NCBI GenBank assembly: GCA_023426125.1
Contig: JAFABI010000016.1
Span: forward strand, 111,616 to 175,615
Source: Bacillota bacterium
Lineage (GTDB): Bacteria > Bacillota > Clostridia > Acetivibrionales > DTU013
DNA: 64,000 nt
Reading direction: 5' to 3'
The first letter of the stretch is position 1; each line of letters opens with the position of its first letter. Below, piece after piece: positions 24,537-32,768 of this stretch. The position numbers and the translations under genes are program-made. The notes under the pieces were generated by a model. The model had not been told where the DNA came from. It saw only the letters and a program-made list of their open reading frames with translations, and did no database searches.

Positions 24537-25028
24537 ATGATGGAACAAGCCTGCCGGAATGCAGATAATGCAGATATACGAGAGAACGAAACGGGACGGG
24601 GAACCTGTACCCCTGCTTCGGCCTGGGAGCCGAAAATCGTTGCCTTCCTGTGCAACTGGTGCAGCTATGCGGGAGCTGACCTGGCGGGTACCAGCAGAAT
24701 TCAGTACCCTCCCAATATTCGAATTATCAGGCTGCCCTGCTCAGGGAGGATCAATCCCTTGTATATCATCAAAGCGCTGACGGAAGGAGCCGATGGAGTG
24801 ATGGTTTCAGGGTGCCATCCCGGGGACTGTCATTATCTCTCCGGAAACATGTATGCCAGGAGGCGTTTTACAATCCTGAAAAGGCTTCTCGCCACAGCGG
24901 GAATAGAACCGGATAGAGTGCAGTTCACATGGGTTTCGGCATCCGAAGGCTCCCGTTTTGCATCGGTGGTTGAGGAGGTAACGAGCAAGGTGAGAAAGCT
25001 TGGACCCAACCGGATGATGGGCGGTTGA
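24537..25028 (+). CDS. mvhD: MvhD/FlpD-type electron transfer subunit
   Basis: About 163 residues of the methyl-viologen-reducing hydrogenase delta subunit family, a [2Fe-2S] protein that docks on HdrA and hands it electrons. Signature blocks: KIVAFLCNWCSYAGADLAG (about 33), IRLPCSGRINPLYIIKALTE (about 66) and GADGVMVSGCHPGDCHYLSG (about 86), followed by RFTILKRLLATAGIEPDRVQ. The start is ATG 24537 (or 24540), with GGAG 9 bp upstream; the TTG at 24522 overlaps that site. The first 30 residues are a poorly conserved extension. It completes an HdrA-HdrC-MvhD set beside MetVF, as in Moorella-type clusters. Confidence 0.92.
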   Translation: MMEQACRNADNADIRENETGRGTCTPASAWEPKIVAFLCNWCSYAGADLAGTSRIQYPPNIRIIRLPCSGRINPLYIIKALTEGADGVMVSGCHPGDCHYLSGNMYARRRFTILKRLLATAGIEPDRVQFTWVSASEGSRFASVVEEVTSKVRKLGPNRMMGG

Positions 25029-25157
25029 TGGCGTTGCCGCGACGGACGGCCTGTCTGCCCCCAGTCGGCGGTTTGCAGTAGTAGGGGCGTATTTCAGGCA
25101 TTCACAGGATCCGGCACTTTAATGGTCATGAAATGGATAGATGTCATGGAGGGTAAA

Positions 25158-26036
25158 ATGGGTTTTGAAAAACAGAAAAAGGAAATAGCCGTTTTATGCA
25201 AAACCTTGCTGGAGGAAGGCAAGGCTCCGGTTATATTGGGCTTTACCCGCAGTGAACTCGGAGGAAACTTCCTTCCGTTTTTTATGAGAAATGCGGAAGA
25301 TGCGGATAAAATGGAATGGGATGACGCCTGTACGCCAAACCTGGCTAAATACCTGCTGGAAAAGAAGGATGGAGCGGCGATTGTTGCGAAGCCCTGTGAT
25401 GCCCGGGCAATCGTGATGTATATGGCTGAAAACCAGATAAACAGGGACAGGATTTATATCATCGGCGTTGAATGTGAAGGGATGAAGTCCGGAGACGGTT
25501 CGCCCGCACCCGGCTGCAGGGAATGCAGGATAAAGACGCCGCCGGTATATGATATCCTGGTGAAAACGGATGGAGATATAGGGCAAAATGCGGATTGCCC
25601 TCCGGTTTCCCATAGCAATGAGGTTGAATTGCAGGCGAAGCTGGAGCGGTTTCAGAAGGAAATCAAAAAGTGCATTCTTTGCTATTCCTGCAGGCAGGCC
25701 TGTTACGGGTGCTACTGCGAGACCTGCTTCATGGACCGGAGCTTGCCCAATTGGCTTCCCTCAAAGCTGGATACAGGCGCAAAGATGATGTATCACCTGG
25801 GAAGGGCAATGCACCTGGCAGGCAGATGCGTGGAATGCGGCGCTTGTGAAAGGGTATGTCCTTCAGGTGTGGACATCCGGTACCTTATCCGGGAGATAAC
25901 CGGCTTCTGCGAGGAACTGTACGGCTATCAGGCAGGTTTGAGCACGGAGGAGGTTCCCGCCCTCCTATCCTTCAATCAGGGTGACAGGGAAGTCGGATTT
26001 ATTGGCGGACCGGAGAAGCGGGAGAATGGGGGGTGA
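25158..26036 (+). CDS. FrhB/FdhB-like iron-sulfur flavoprotein subunit
   Basis: About 292 residues. The N-terminal 150 (ILGFTRSELGGNFLPFF, then AAIVAKPCDARAIVMYMAEN and YIIGVECEGM) resemble the coenzyme F420 hydrogenase/formate dehydrogenase beta family, an FAD and Fe-S electron-transfer fold. The C-terminal half carries a ferredoxin region: CILCYSCRQACYGCYCETC (about 173) and CVECGACERVCPSGVD (about 227). The start is ATG 25158 with GGAGGG just upstream; a longer frame from 25122 lacks a ribosome binding site. It ends 7 bp before the HydB-like gene, and the two together should link MvhD/HdrA to the NAD(P)H-side flavoprotein. Confidence 0.78.
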   Translation: MGFEKQKKEIAVLCKTLLEEGKAPVILGFTRSELGGNFLPFFMRNAEDADKMEWDDACTPNLAKYLLEKKDGAAIVAKPCDARAIVMYMAENQINRDRIYIIGVECEGMKSGDGSPAPGCRECRIKTPPVYDILVKTDGDIGQNADCPPVSHSNEVELQAKLERFQKEIKKCILCYSCRQACYGCYCETCFMDRSLPNWLPSKLDTGAKMMYHLGRAMHLAGRCVECGACERVCPSGVDIRYLIREITGFCEELYGYQAGLSTEEVPALLSFNQGDREVGFIGGPEKRENGG

Positions 26037-26043
26037 GGCATAC

Positions 26044-27027
26044 ATGGCTCGTATTGTGGTGCCGAAAAGCAGGCTGAAGGAGCTGGTAGAGAGCTGGATC
26101 AGGAACTACAGGGTGGCGGCTCCTGTGAGGAACAGCGGAAAGCTTGTTTTTGAAGAAATAAATGCGTTTTCAGATATTGTCCTTGACGATGGCCTGGCCT
26201 ACAAATCGCCGAAGGAATACCTGTTTCCGCAGGTGGAAAAAATCATGAGCTTCGGTGAAAATGCGGTCCGGACCCATGCGCCGGACAGGAAAACCGTGGT
26301 TTTTGGAGTGAGGCCCTGTGACCTTGAAGCTCTTAAGGTGATGACCGCCGTATTCACAAAAGGGAAATTTGTCGACACGTACTTTGAAAAAAATCTGAAC
26401 AATGCAATATTGGCCGGTATAGGCTGCCTGACTGAAAAAGCCGGATGCTTCTGCGGGGACAGAGGCCTGGACAGAAGCTGTTCGTCTGCTTGCGATATCT
26501 TCTTTTCCGATGTCGGAGAAGCTTATACGGTAGAAACCTTTACTAAAAAAGGAGCGGCGCTTTTAAACGGTTTTCAGTTTGAAGAAGCTCCGTCGCCGGC
26601 TTCTGCAGCAGAAAAGGCTGGAAGCGGCGAAGTGCTGGAAATTAATGCGGATGAGAATGACCTATTCAATAAAATCGATTGGGCAAACATATCCGAGAAA
26701 TGTCTGGGCTGCGGCATTTGTACCTTTATCTGTCCTACCTGCCACTGCTTCGAATTCAAGGATACCATCGACGGAGGAGAACCGGCCAGGTATAGATGCT
26801 GGGACAGCTGCATGTATCCTAAATTTACGCTGCATGCCTCAGGACACAATCCCAGAGCTTCGAAAAAGGAGAGATACCGCCAGCGCATCATGCACAAGTA
26901 CCTTTATGTGAAGCAGAATTTCGGGTACACTGCATGTACCGGGTGCGGCCGCTGTATACGAAGCTGTCCGGCCGGGATGAACATAAAGGCGGTTGTAACG
27001 GAAATCGTTGAAAGTCTAAAAGGGTGA
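26044..27027 (+). CDS. HydB/AsrA-type [4Fe-4S] dicluster subunit
   Basis: 327 residues of the sulfhydrogenase beta/anaerobic sulfite reductase A family. The N-terminal part has RTHAPDRKTVVFGVRPCDLE (about 77-97), where GVRPCDL is the family hallmark, and GIGCLTEKAGCFC (about 125). The C-terminal ferredoxin motifs are CLGCGICTFICPTCHCFEF (about 220) and CTGCGRCIRSCPAGMN (about 300). HydB passes electrons between HydG and the rest of the complex. ATG 26044 is chosen since it follows GGTGAGG and lies 7 bp after the upstream stop; the longer frame from 25981 overlaps that gene. Confidence 0.85.
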   Translation: MARIVVPKSRLKELVESWIRNYRVAAPVRNSGKLVFEEINAFSDIVLDDGLAYKSPKEYLFPQVEKIMSFGENAVRTHAPDRKTVVFGVRPCDLEALKVMTAVFTKGKFVDTYFEKNLNNAILAGIGCLTEKAGCFCGDRGLDRSCSSACDIFFSDVGEAYTVETFTKKGAALLNGFQFEEAPSPASAAEKAGSGEVLEINADENDLFNKIDWANISEKCLGCGICTFICPTCHCFEFKDTIDGGEPARYRCWDSCMYPKFTLHASGHNPRASKKERYRQRIMHKYLYVKQNFGYTACTGCGRCIRSCPAGMNIKAVVTEIVESLKG

Positions 27028-27033
27028 CATTAT

Positions 27034-27144
27034 TACTACGGCCTAGACTAACGAATTATCCCTGCAGAATAACGCGATAGACACTCACGATTATTTCTGC
27101 AAGCCGCATGAATGCCAATGAAAAATGAAGTTTGCGCTGCAGTA
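27034..27144. repeat. MITE-like element, family A copy 2
   Basis: TACTACGGC (27034-27042) and GCTGCAGTA (27136-27144) bound an inner hairpin (GCAGAATAA / TTATTTCTGC) and the core GCATGAATGCC also found at 8728. It lies between the HydB- and HydG-like genes and ends 20 bp before the latter's start. Confidence 0.7.
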
Positions 27145-27163
27145 TTTGAAGGAGGAGAGCATT

Positions 27164-27997
27164 TTGAACAACCCCTATTTGCCCCTGAAGGCTGAAATCC
27201 TGGAGGTTATCCAGGAAACCACTTCGGAGCTTGATATTAAAACCTATAAAGTAAAATTGCTGGACGGCGGAAGCATGGATTTCATGCCGGGCCAGTTTAT
27301 CGAGCTTTCCATCCCCGGCGTCGGAGAGGCGCCTTTTGGATTCGCTTCGTCGCCTTTGAACAGGGAATATATCGAGCTGAGCATTAAGCGGGTGGGAGTG
27401 GTGACCGAGGTATTGCACAGCTTGAAAGAAGGTGCCGGGATCTGGCTGAGAGGACCCTTTGGAAATACTTTCCCCGTCAAAGAGATGGAAAACAACAAAA
27501 TACTGGTTATCGCCGGAGGCCTGGGCCTTGCGCCTCTTCGTCCGCTGCTGCTGTATATGATGGACGGCCGCAACCGCGAAAGGTATGGAGAAATTCAGAT
27601 GCTGCTGGCTGCAAGAAGCACGGGTGACTTTATTTACAGGCGGGAATTCGATGAATGGGGCAGGGTGGAAGCCACAAGCATAGTGAAGACCATCGACAGG
27701 CCCGAAGAGGGATGGGATGGAAAAGTCGGGTTCCCCCACGTACTGGTAGGGGAAATGGAAATCGACGTGCCCAATACCTATGCCGTCTTGTGCGGCCCGC
27801 CCATTATGATAAAGTTTGTATCGGCAAAGCTGGTAGAGCTTGGGATACCGAAGGAAAAAATACTTACGACGCTTGAAATGAGAATGACCTGCGGCGTAGG
27901 GAAGTGCGGCAAGTGCAACATAGGACATCAGTATGTCTGCATCGACGGTCCGGTATTCAACATGGCGCAGCTGGCGGAAATGCCTTCGGAATATTAA
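27164..27997 (+). CDS. HydG/AsrB-type FAD/NAD(P)-binding subunit with [2Fe-2S] cluster
   Basis: About 277 residues, a ferredoxin-NADP-reductase-like protein. FMPGQFIELSIPGVGEAPFG (about 39) binds the flavin, and KILVIAGGLGLAPLRPLLLY (about 110) binds the pyridine nucleotide. The C-terminal MTCGVGKCGKCNIG plus a later cysteine is the [2Fe-2S] motif of the PyrK/HydG/AsrB group. It is the natural entry point of NAD(P)H electrons into the cluster. TTG 27164 is preferred because AAGGAGGAG stands 6 bp upstream; the ATG at 27125 is inside the family A repeat. FocA follows 17 bp downstream. Confidence 0.87.
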   Translation: MNNPYLPLKAEILEVIQETTSELDIKTYKVKLLDGGSMDFMPGQFIELSIPGVGEAPFGFASSPLNREYIELSIKRVGVVTEVLHSLKEGAGIWLRGPFGNTFPVKEMENNKILVIAGGLGLAPLRPLLLYMMDGRNRERYGEIQMLLAARSTGDFIYRREFDEWGRVEATSIVKTIDRPEEGWDGKVGFPHVLVGEMEIDVPNTYAVLCGPPIMIKFVSAKLVELGIPKEKILTTLEMRMTCGVGKCGKCNIGHQYVCIDGPVFNMAQLAEMPSEY

Positions 27998-28014
27998 AAT
28001 AGGAGGATTGAGCC

Positions 28015-28905
28015 ATGGAAAAGCTTCATTTAAATCCGCCGGAAATAACCCAACGGTTTGTTGAAATAGGCTGCAAGAAATCCAATTTGCCTGTTTACAA
28101 GCTGCTTCTGCTGGGGATCCTTGGCGGCGCTTTCATCGCCTTTGCCGCAGAAGGCTCCAATAGTGCAATCCATACAATTACCTCGGTTGGCCTCGGAAAA
28201 GCTCTTGCCGGAGCTCTTTTCGCCACCGGACTGATGATGGTGGTCATTACCGGCGCCGAATTGTTCACGGGAAACACGCTCATCGTTGTTTCCTGCATGC
28301 AGGGCGAATCAAGATGGAAAAAGCTGATGAAAAACTGGTTTTTTGTGTACCTTGGAAACTTTATCGGATCCATGCTCATTGTTTTGTTTATTTTCTGGTC
28401 GGGGCAGTTCAATTTCTCCGACGGGCTGTTGGGCGGCTTTACAATAAAGCTGGCTGTTTACAAGACCGGCCTGACCTTTGGGAACGCCTTCTTTATGGGG
28501 ATTCTCTGCAACTGGCTGGTATGCATGGCCGTATGGATGGCTTTTGCCACACAGGATATCGCGGGCAAGCTCCTGGCTATCTTTTTTCCAATCTGGCTCT
28601 TTATAGCATCAGGCTTTGAACACAGCGTAGCTAATATGTACTACATACCTGCAGGAATCCTTGCAAAAACCAATCCCCTATGGGTCCAGGCCGCCGCTTC
28701 CCTGGGAATCACCGCTGAGAAGCTGGAGCACCTCAACTGGGGAACCTTTATTTTGAACAACCTTATTCCCGTCACCCTGGGCAACATTGTTGGAGGCAGC
28801 CTGTTTGTGGGTGCAATCTACTGGCTGAGCTTTCTGTACAAGACCAGGCCCAAAGCCGATTGCGGCTGTGAAGAGGGAAAGGGTATTGAAATTAAAGAAG
28901 AATAA
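28015..28905 (+). CDS. focA: Formate/nitrite transporter (FocA/FNT family)
   Basis: 296 residues with six membrane segments and the FNT signatures: GILGGAFIAFAAEGSN (about 35), MMVVITGAELFTGNTLIVVS (about 77), MGILCNWLVCMAVWMAF (about 160) and ASGFEHSVANMYYIPAGI (about 202). The last of these carries the channel histidine. FNT proteins move formate or nitrite as pentameric channels. Directly between the reductase genes and formate-THF ligase, formate is the likely cargo, as import for the methyl branch or export in reverse. The C-terminus is short and charged (KTRPKADCGCEEGKG). The start ATG 28015 has AGGAGG upstream. Confidence 0.9.
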   Translation: MEKLHLNPPEITQRFVEIGCKKSNLPVYKLLLLGILGGAFIAFAAEGSNSAIHTITSVGLGKALAGALFATGLMMVVITGAELFTGNTLIVVSCMQGESRWKKLMKNWFFVYLGNFIGSMLIVLFIFWSGQFNFSDGLLGGFTIKLAVYKTGLTFGNAFFMGILCNWLVCMAVWMAFATQDIAGKLLAIFFPIWLFIASGFEHSVANMYYIPAGILAKTNPLWVQAAASLGITAEKLEHLNWGTFILNNLIPVTLGNIVGGSLFVGAIYWLSFLYKTRPKADCGCEEGKGIEIKEE

Positions 28906-28936
28906 AGATAACATAGGAAGGAATGGAAATGAATTA

Positions 28937-28962
28937 TACTACAGCGATATTTTGCCGTAGTA
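28937..28962. repeat. Minimal family A element (terminal repeats only)
   Basis: TACTACAGC and GCCGTAGTA face each other across eight bases, as if the core of a family A element had been lost. It lies in the 109-bp gap between focA and fhs. Confidence 0.5.
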
Positions 28963-29014
28963 CCGGCTGAATGTTATTGTTATAAATTTCTATAATTCAA
29001 AAGGAGGCGCCTGC

Positions 29015-30694
29015 ATGGAAATCAAAAGTGATATAGAAATTGCCCAGAGTACCGGACTCAAGCCAGTAAAGGAAATCGCCAAAGCCGTGGGTATCGCCGA
29101 AGAAGATTTTGAGCTTTATGGCAACTACAAGGCAAAGATCAACTACAACATTTTGAAGGACATGAAAGACAGGAAGGACGGAAAGCTGATTCTTGTGACC
29201 GCAATCAACCCGACGCCTGCCGGAGAAGGAAAAACCACTACCACGGTAGGACTGGGGGATGCGCTGAACAAACTGGGCAGAAAGGTTATAATCGCTTTGA
29301 GGGAGCCGTCCCTGGGACCCGTTTTCGGGGTCAAGGGCGGAGCGGCAGGAGGCGGATATGCCCAGGTAGTACCCATGGAAGACATTAATCTGCACTTTAC
29401 AGGCGACATGCATGCAATCGGTGCGGCCAACAATCTTCTGGCGGCATTGCTGGACAATCACATTTACCAGGGAAACGGGCTGGGGATCGATCCCAGGAGG
29501 ATTACCTGGAAAAGATGCATGGACATGAACGACAGGCAGCTCCGCTTTCTGGTAGACGGCCTGAATGGCAAAACCAACGGCGTACCCCGCGAGGACGGCT
29601 TTGACATAACCGTTGCTTCGGAAATCATGGCGATCTTATGTTTGTCCAGGGATCTTGACCACCTTAAGGAGAAGCTGAGGAATATCGTCGTGGGCTACAC
29701 CTATGACGGCAAGCCGGTCACTGCCGGTCAATTAAAGGCTGAAGGAGCTATGGCGGCTTTGCTGAAGGATGCTCTGAAGCCCAACCTCGTCCAGACGCTG
29801 GAGCATACTCCGGCTTTTGTGCATGGGGGGCCTTTTGCCAATATCGCCCATGGCTGCAATAGCATCATGGCGACAAGGATGGCTTTGAAGCTAGCCGATT
29901 ATGTGGTCACTGAAGCAGGCTTCGGCGCGGACCTTGGCGCAGAGAAGTTTCTGGATATCAAATGCAGGATAGCCGGGCTAAAGCCTTCGGCAGTGGTAAT
30001 CGTAGCCACGGTTAGGGCGTTGAAGCACCATGGCGGCGCGGCAAAGGCGGAACTGGGGGTCGAAAACCTCGAAGCTCTTGAAAAGGGCCTTCCCAATATG
30101 CTGCACCATATCGAAAATATTACTGTCAGGTTTGGGCTGCCGGCGGTCGTGGCTATTAACAGATTCCCCACCGATACGGAAAATGAGCTTAAGCTGATTG
30201 AGAAAAAATGCAGGGAGTACGGAGCCAATGTGGCATTGTCCGAAGTATGGGCAAAGGGCGGAGAAGGCGGAATCCAGCTGGCAAATGAAGTTGTGCGCCT
30301 TATAGAGACAGGGGAAAATAATTTTAAGTTTATTTATCCGGACGAGGCTCCGCTAAAGGAGAAAATAGAGGCAATCGCGAAAGAGGTCTACGGCGGCGAC
30401 GGCGTGGATTTTGCGCCTGCCGCGGTTAAGGAGATAGAGAGGCTGGAAGCTCTGGGCTTCGGGAAACTGCCGGTATGTATGGCAAAAACCCAATATTCCT
30501 TCTCGGACGATCCTAAAAAACTTGGATGGCCCAAAGGCTTCCGGGTTGCCGTAAGAAATGTCAAGGTCTCTGCCGGCGCCGGATTTGTGGTTGCATTGAC
30601 AGGCGAGATCATGACCATGCCGGGCCTTCCCGGGGTGCCGGCGGCCGAAAAAATCGATGTGGACTCCAATGGAAGGATTTCCGGACTGTTTTAA
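29015..30694 (+). CDS. fhs: Formate-tetrahydrofolate ligase
   Basis: 559 residues, full family length. It uses ATP to couple formate to THF, the entry step of the methyl branch. Diagnostic segments are the P-loop PTPAGEGKTTTTVGLGDAL (about 66), REPSLGPVFGVKGGAAGGGY (about 94-113), the METF-like HFTGDMHAIGAANNLLAALL (about 128) and GFGADLGAEKFLDIKCR (about 304). VAINRFPTDTENEL lies at about 378 and YSFSDDPKKLG near residue 490. ATG 29015 is preceded by AAAGGAGG. Flanked by the formate channel and the next two enzymes in the pathway. Confidence 0.97.
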   Translation: MEIKSDIEIAQSTGLKPVKEIAKAVGIAEEDFELYGNYKAKINYNILKDMKDRKDGKLILVTAINPTPAGEGKTTTTVGLGDALNKLGRKVIIALREPSLGPVFGVKGGAAGGGYAQVVPMEDINLHFTGDMHAIGAANNLLAALLDNHIYQGNGLGIDPRRITWKRCMDMNDRQLRFLVDGLNGKTNGVPREDGFDITVASEIMAILCLSRDLDHLKEKLRNIVVGYTYDGKPVTAGQLKAEGAMAALLKDALKPNLVQTLEHTPAFVHGGPFANIAHGCNSIMATRMALKLADYVVTEAGFGADLGAEKFLDIKCRIAGLKPSAVVIVATVRALKHHGGAAKAELGVENLEALEKGLPNMLHHIENITVRFGLPAVVAINRFPTDTENELKLIEKKCREYGANVALSEVWAKGGEGGIQLANEVVRLIETGENNFKFIYPDEAPLKEKIEAIAKEVYGGDGVDFAPAAVKEIERLEALGFGKLPVCMAKTQYSFSDDPKKLGWPKGFRVAVRNVKVSAGAGFVVALTGEIMTMPGLPGVPAAEKIDVDSNGRISGLF

Positions 30695-30783
30695 AGCTAT
30701 AAGGGGCTGGTCGGCGGCATAGACCGACTACCTGCCCATGCAGTCGGGGATACAATGCTCATACTGCAGGTGGCACATTGGAT

Positions 30784-30820
30784 GTAGGGGCGCGCATTGC
30801 GCGTCCGCAAATGCAATCCA
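30784..30820. repeat. Half-copy of the GTAGGGGCGCGCATTGCGCG repeat (family B)
   Basis: GTAGGGGCGCGCATTGCGCG, then TCCGCAAATGCAATCC, nearly identical to 31519 and 58942 but without the right-hand half. It lies between fhs and fchA. Confidence 0.7.
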
Positions 30821-30848
30821 TGGTAACAGATAATGGAGGAAAGATAAT

Positions 30849-31478
30849 ATGATGACGGATAAAAGCTGTAAGGAATTTTTGGGCATGCTTGCATCCGGCG
30901 CCCCTGTCCCGGGAGGGGGAGGGGCTTCCGCAATGGCAGGCGCCCTGGGCACTGCCCTGGGAAGCATGGTAGGTAATCTTACCCTGGGCAAAAAGAAATA
31001 TGAGAGCGTGCAGGAGGATATCAAAAGTATTCTCGAAAAAGCGGATAGCTTGCAGCAGAGCCTTGTTTCACTGGTAGAAGAGGATGCCGAGGTTTTCGAG
31101 CCGCTGTCCAGAGCCTATGGGCTGCCGAAAAACACGGAGGAAGAAAAGCAGAAGCGGGATGAAATCATGGAGGAAGCACTTAAGCTGGCATGCAGCGTAC
31201 CGCTGAAGATCATGGAGAAATCCCTGGAAGCCATAGCGCTGCATGAGGAACTGGCGATAAAAGGAACCAGGCTTGCAATCAGCGATGTGGGAGTGGGCGT
31301 CCTGTTTTGCAAATCCGCTCTGATGGGAGCCAGTCTCAATGTCTACATTAATACAAAATTGATGAAGAACAGGGACTATGCGGCAGACATAAACGCGAAG
31401 ACGGAAAAAATGCTTGCCGATGGAATTGCAAGGGCCGATAAGGTATACGGGGACGTTGAAAGCGGCATAAAGGGGTAA
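30849..31478 (+). CDS. fchA: Methenyl-THF cyclohydrolase (formiminotransferase-cyclodeaminase family)
   Basis: 209 residues, all-helical FTCD C-terminal family. The hallmark glycine loop GAPVPGGGGASAMAGALGTA (about 18-37) is followed by MVGNLTLGKKKYESVQED, AYGLPKNTEEEKQKRDEIME and the late GASLNVYINTKLMKN. In acetogens this protein (FchA) opens methenyl-THF to formyl-THF or the reverse. FolD downstream usually has both cyclohydrolase and dehydrogenase activity, so FchA is a partial overlap of function. Start at ATG 30849 or the adjacent 30852, behind GGAGGAAAG. Confidence 0.9.
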   Translation: MMTDKSCKEFLGMLASGAPVPGGGGASAMAGALGTALGSMVGNLTLGKKKYESVQEDIKSILEKADSLQQSLVSLVEEDAEVFEPLSRAYGLPKNTEEEKQKRDEIMEEALKLACSVPLKIMEKSLEAIALHEELAIKGTRLAISDVGVGVLFCKSALMGASLNVYINTKLMKNRDYAADINAKTEKMLADGIARADKVYGDVESGIKG

Positions 31479-31518
31479 CTTGTAAAATCACAGAGCGAAA
31501 CACCTGAATATGAAAAGT

Positions 31519-31593
31519 GTAGGGGCGCGCATTGCGCGTCCGCAAATGTAATCTCTCATAACAGATACCTGGATGGCTAATGGCCGCCCCTGC
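31519..31593. repeat. Full copy of inverted repeat family B
   Basis: Left half GTAGGGGCGCGCATTGCGCG and right half GGCTAATGGCCGCCCCTGC, with about 35 bp between. Each half is itself close to palindromic. It occupies the gap between fchA and folD, together with a family C half-copy. Confidence 0.72.
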
Positions 31594-31656
31594 AAAATAC
31601 CGATGCCCGTGCCGCAAGACGGTACACCTGAGTATGAAAGTATGCTTTTTAATATG

Positions 31657-31683
31657 CGACAGAGAACCGTCCCCTGTCGCACT
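31657..31683. repeat. Family C repeat half (AGAACCGTCCCC) with flanking GCGACA/TGTCGC
   Basis: GCGACAGAGAACCGTCCCCTGTCGC contains AGAACCGTCCCC flanked by a 6-bp inverted repeat (GCGACA / TGTCGC). No other feature is visible in the remainder of the gap to folD. Confidence 0.55.
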
Positions 31684-31757
31684 GTTGCACGGACATCGTA
31701 GCAATAGCAGGGAATTTAGGTTTTTAAAATAATTGAAAGATATAAGGGAGGCACTAG

Positions 31758-32609
31758 ATGGCGGTTCTGATGAAGGGCTCCGAGGTTGTAAATGCAATGA
31801 AGGAGCGGATGATGAAAGATGTGGAAGAACTCGGCAAAAACGGTATTATACCAGGTCTGGCCATCGTCAGGGTAGGTGCCAGACCGGACGATCTCTCCTA
31901 TGAGCGTGGTGCAATTAAACGGTGTGAAGGGTTGGGGATAAAGTGCAAAGTCTTTGAATATCCCGAGACCATTACCCAGCAAGCTCTGATCGATGAAATC
32001 AGGAAGGTGAACGACGATGCCTCCGTGCATGGGATACTGCTTTTCAGGCCGCTTCCGAAGCATATTGATGAAAGTGCAATAAAACATGTCATATGCCATG
32101 AAAAGGATGCGGACTGCTTGAACCCCGTCAATGTAGCTAAGGTTTTTGAAGGCGATGCAACAGGCTTTGCCCCATGTACGCCGGAAGCCGTTGTTGAAAT
32201 GCTGGACCACTTTGGCATCGACGTTACAGGTAAAAAAGTAACCATCATCGGAAGAAGCCTTGTCGTAGGCAAACCGCTGTCCATGCTGCTTCTGAAAAAG
32301 CATGCCACCATCACCATCTGCCATACCAGGACGAAAAATCTGGAAGAGACCTGCAGGGATGCCGAAATATTGATTGCCGCTGCAGGAAAAGCCAAAATGG
32401 TAACGGATGCCTTTGTTTCCGGGGGACAGGTTGTAATTGACGTTGGAATAAACGTAGACGGGAACGGAAATCTTTGCGGAGATGTTGATTTTGAAAAGGT
32501 TAAACCCCTGGCGGGAGCCATAACCCCTGTTCCGGGCGGCGTAGGCACGGTAACCACCTCGGTGTTGGCAAAGCATGTCATCCGCTCTGCAAAGCGAAGC
32601 TTGCAATAG
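31758..32609 (+). CDS. folD: Bifunctional methylene-THF dehydrogenase / methenyl-THF cyclohydrolase
   Basis: 283 residues. FolD interconverts methenyl- and methylene-THF with NAD(P). VRVGARPDDLSYERGAIKRC (about 37-56) contains the catalytic Tyr and Lys. HGILLFRPLPKHIDE follows (about 95), with KDADCLNPVNVAK, VTIIGRSLVVGKPLSMLLLK (about 160-180) for the nucleotide, and the closing ITPVPGGVGTVTTSVLAKH. The start is ATG 31758 with GGGAGG upstream. It closes the co-directional methyl-branch cluster; a new promoter for the two-component system follows. Confidence 0.95.
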   Translation: MAVLMKGSEVVNAMKERMMKDVEELGKNGIIPGLAIVRVGARPDDLSYERGAIKRCEGLGIKCKVFEYPETITQQALIDEIRKVNDDASVHGILLFRPLPKHIDESAIKHVICHEKDADCLNPVNVAKVFEGDATGFAPCTPEAVVEMLDHFGIDVTGKKVTIIGRSLVVGKPLSMLLLKKHATITICHTRTKNLEETCRDAEILIAAAGKAKMVTDAFVSGGQVVIDVGINVDGNGNLCGDVDFEKVKPLAGAITPVPGGVGTVTTSVLAKHVIRSAKRSLQ

Positions 32610-32648
32610 GCCTGAATATTGATCCGGGGAAGTGAAACCAATGCACAG

Positions 32649-32677
32649 TTGATTTTATTGCCTTATACCGCTATAAT
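32649..32677 (+). promoter_or_regulatory. Sigma-A type promoter for the YesN/YesM operon
   Basis: TTGATT (32649-32654), a 17-bp spacer and TATAAT (32672-32677), 91 bp before the response-regulator start. Good consensus match in the only gap between folD and the regulator. Confidence 0.6.
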
Positions 32678-32768
32678 AAAAGCAATAGCAATAGCAATAA
32701 TTACAAAAAGATTTATGGTGTGTGCCAGATCCTTGTGGTAGTAAAAGAATGATACTAGGAGCGCAGGC

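Noticed and set aside
24537..27027. Selenocysteine (in-frame TGA) in MvhD or the HydB-like protein, as known for some Mvh/Fdh systems
   Set aside because: All expected cysteine positions in these frames are coded by TGC or TGT, with no internal TGA.
27056..27928. 290-codon minus-strand frame opposite the HydG-like gene
   Set aside because: Shadow; the plus strand has the FAD, NAD and [2Fe-2S] motifs.
32681..32702. AGCAAT tandem repeat before the response regulator
   Set aside because: Only about three short units just after the -10 of a promoter; likely chance.
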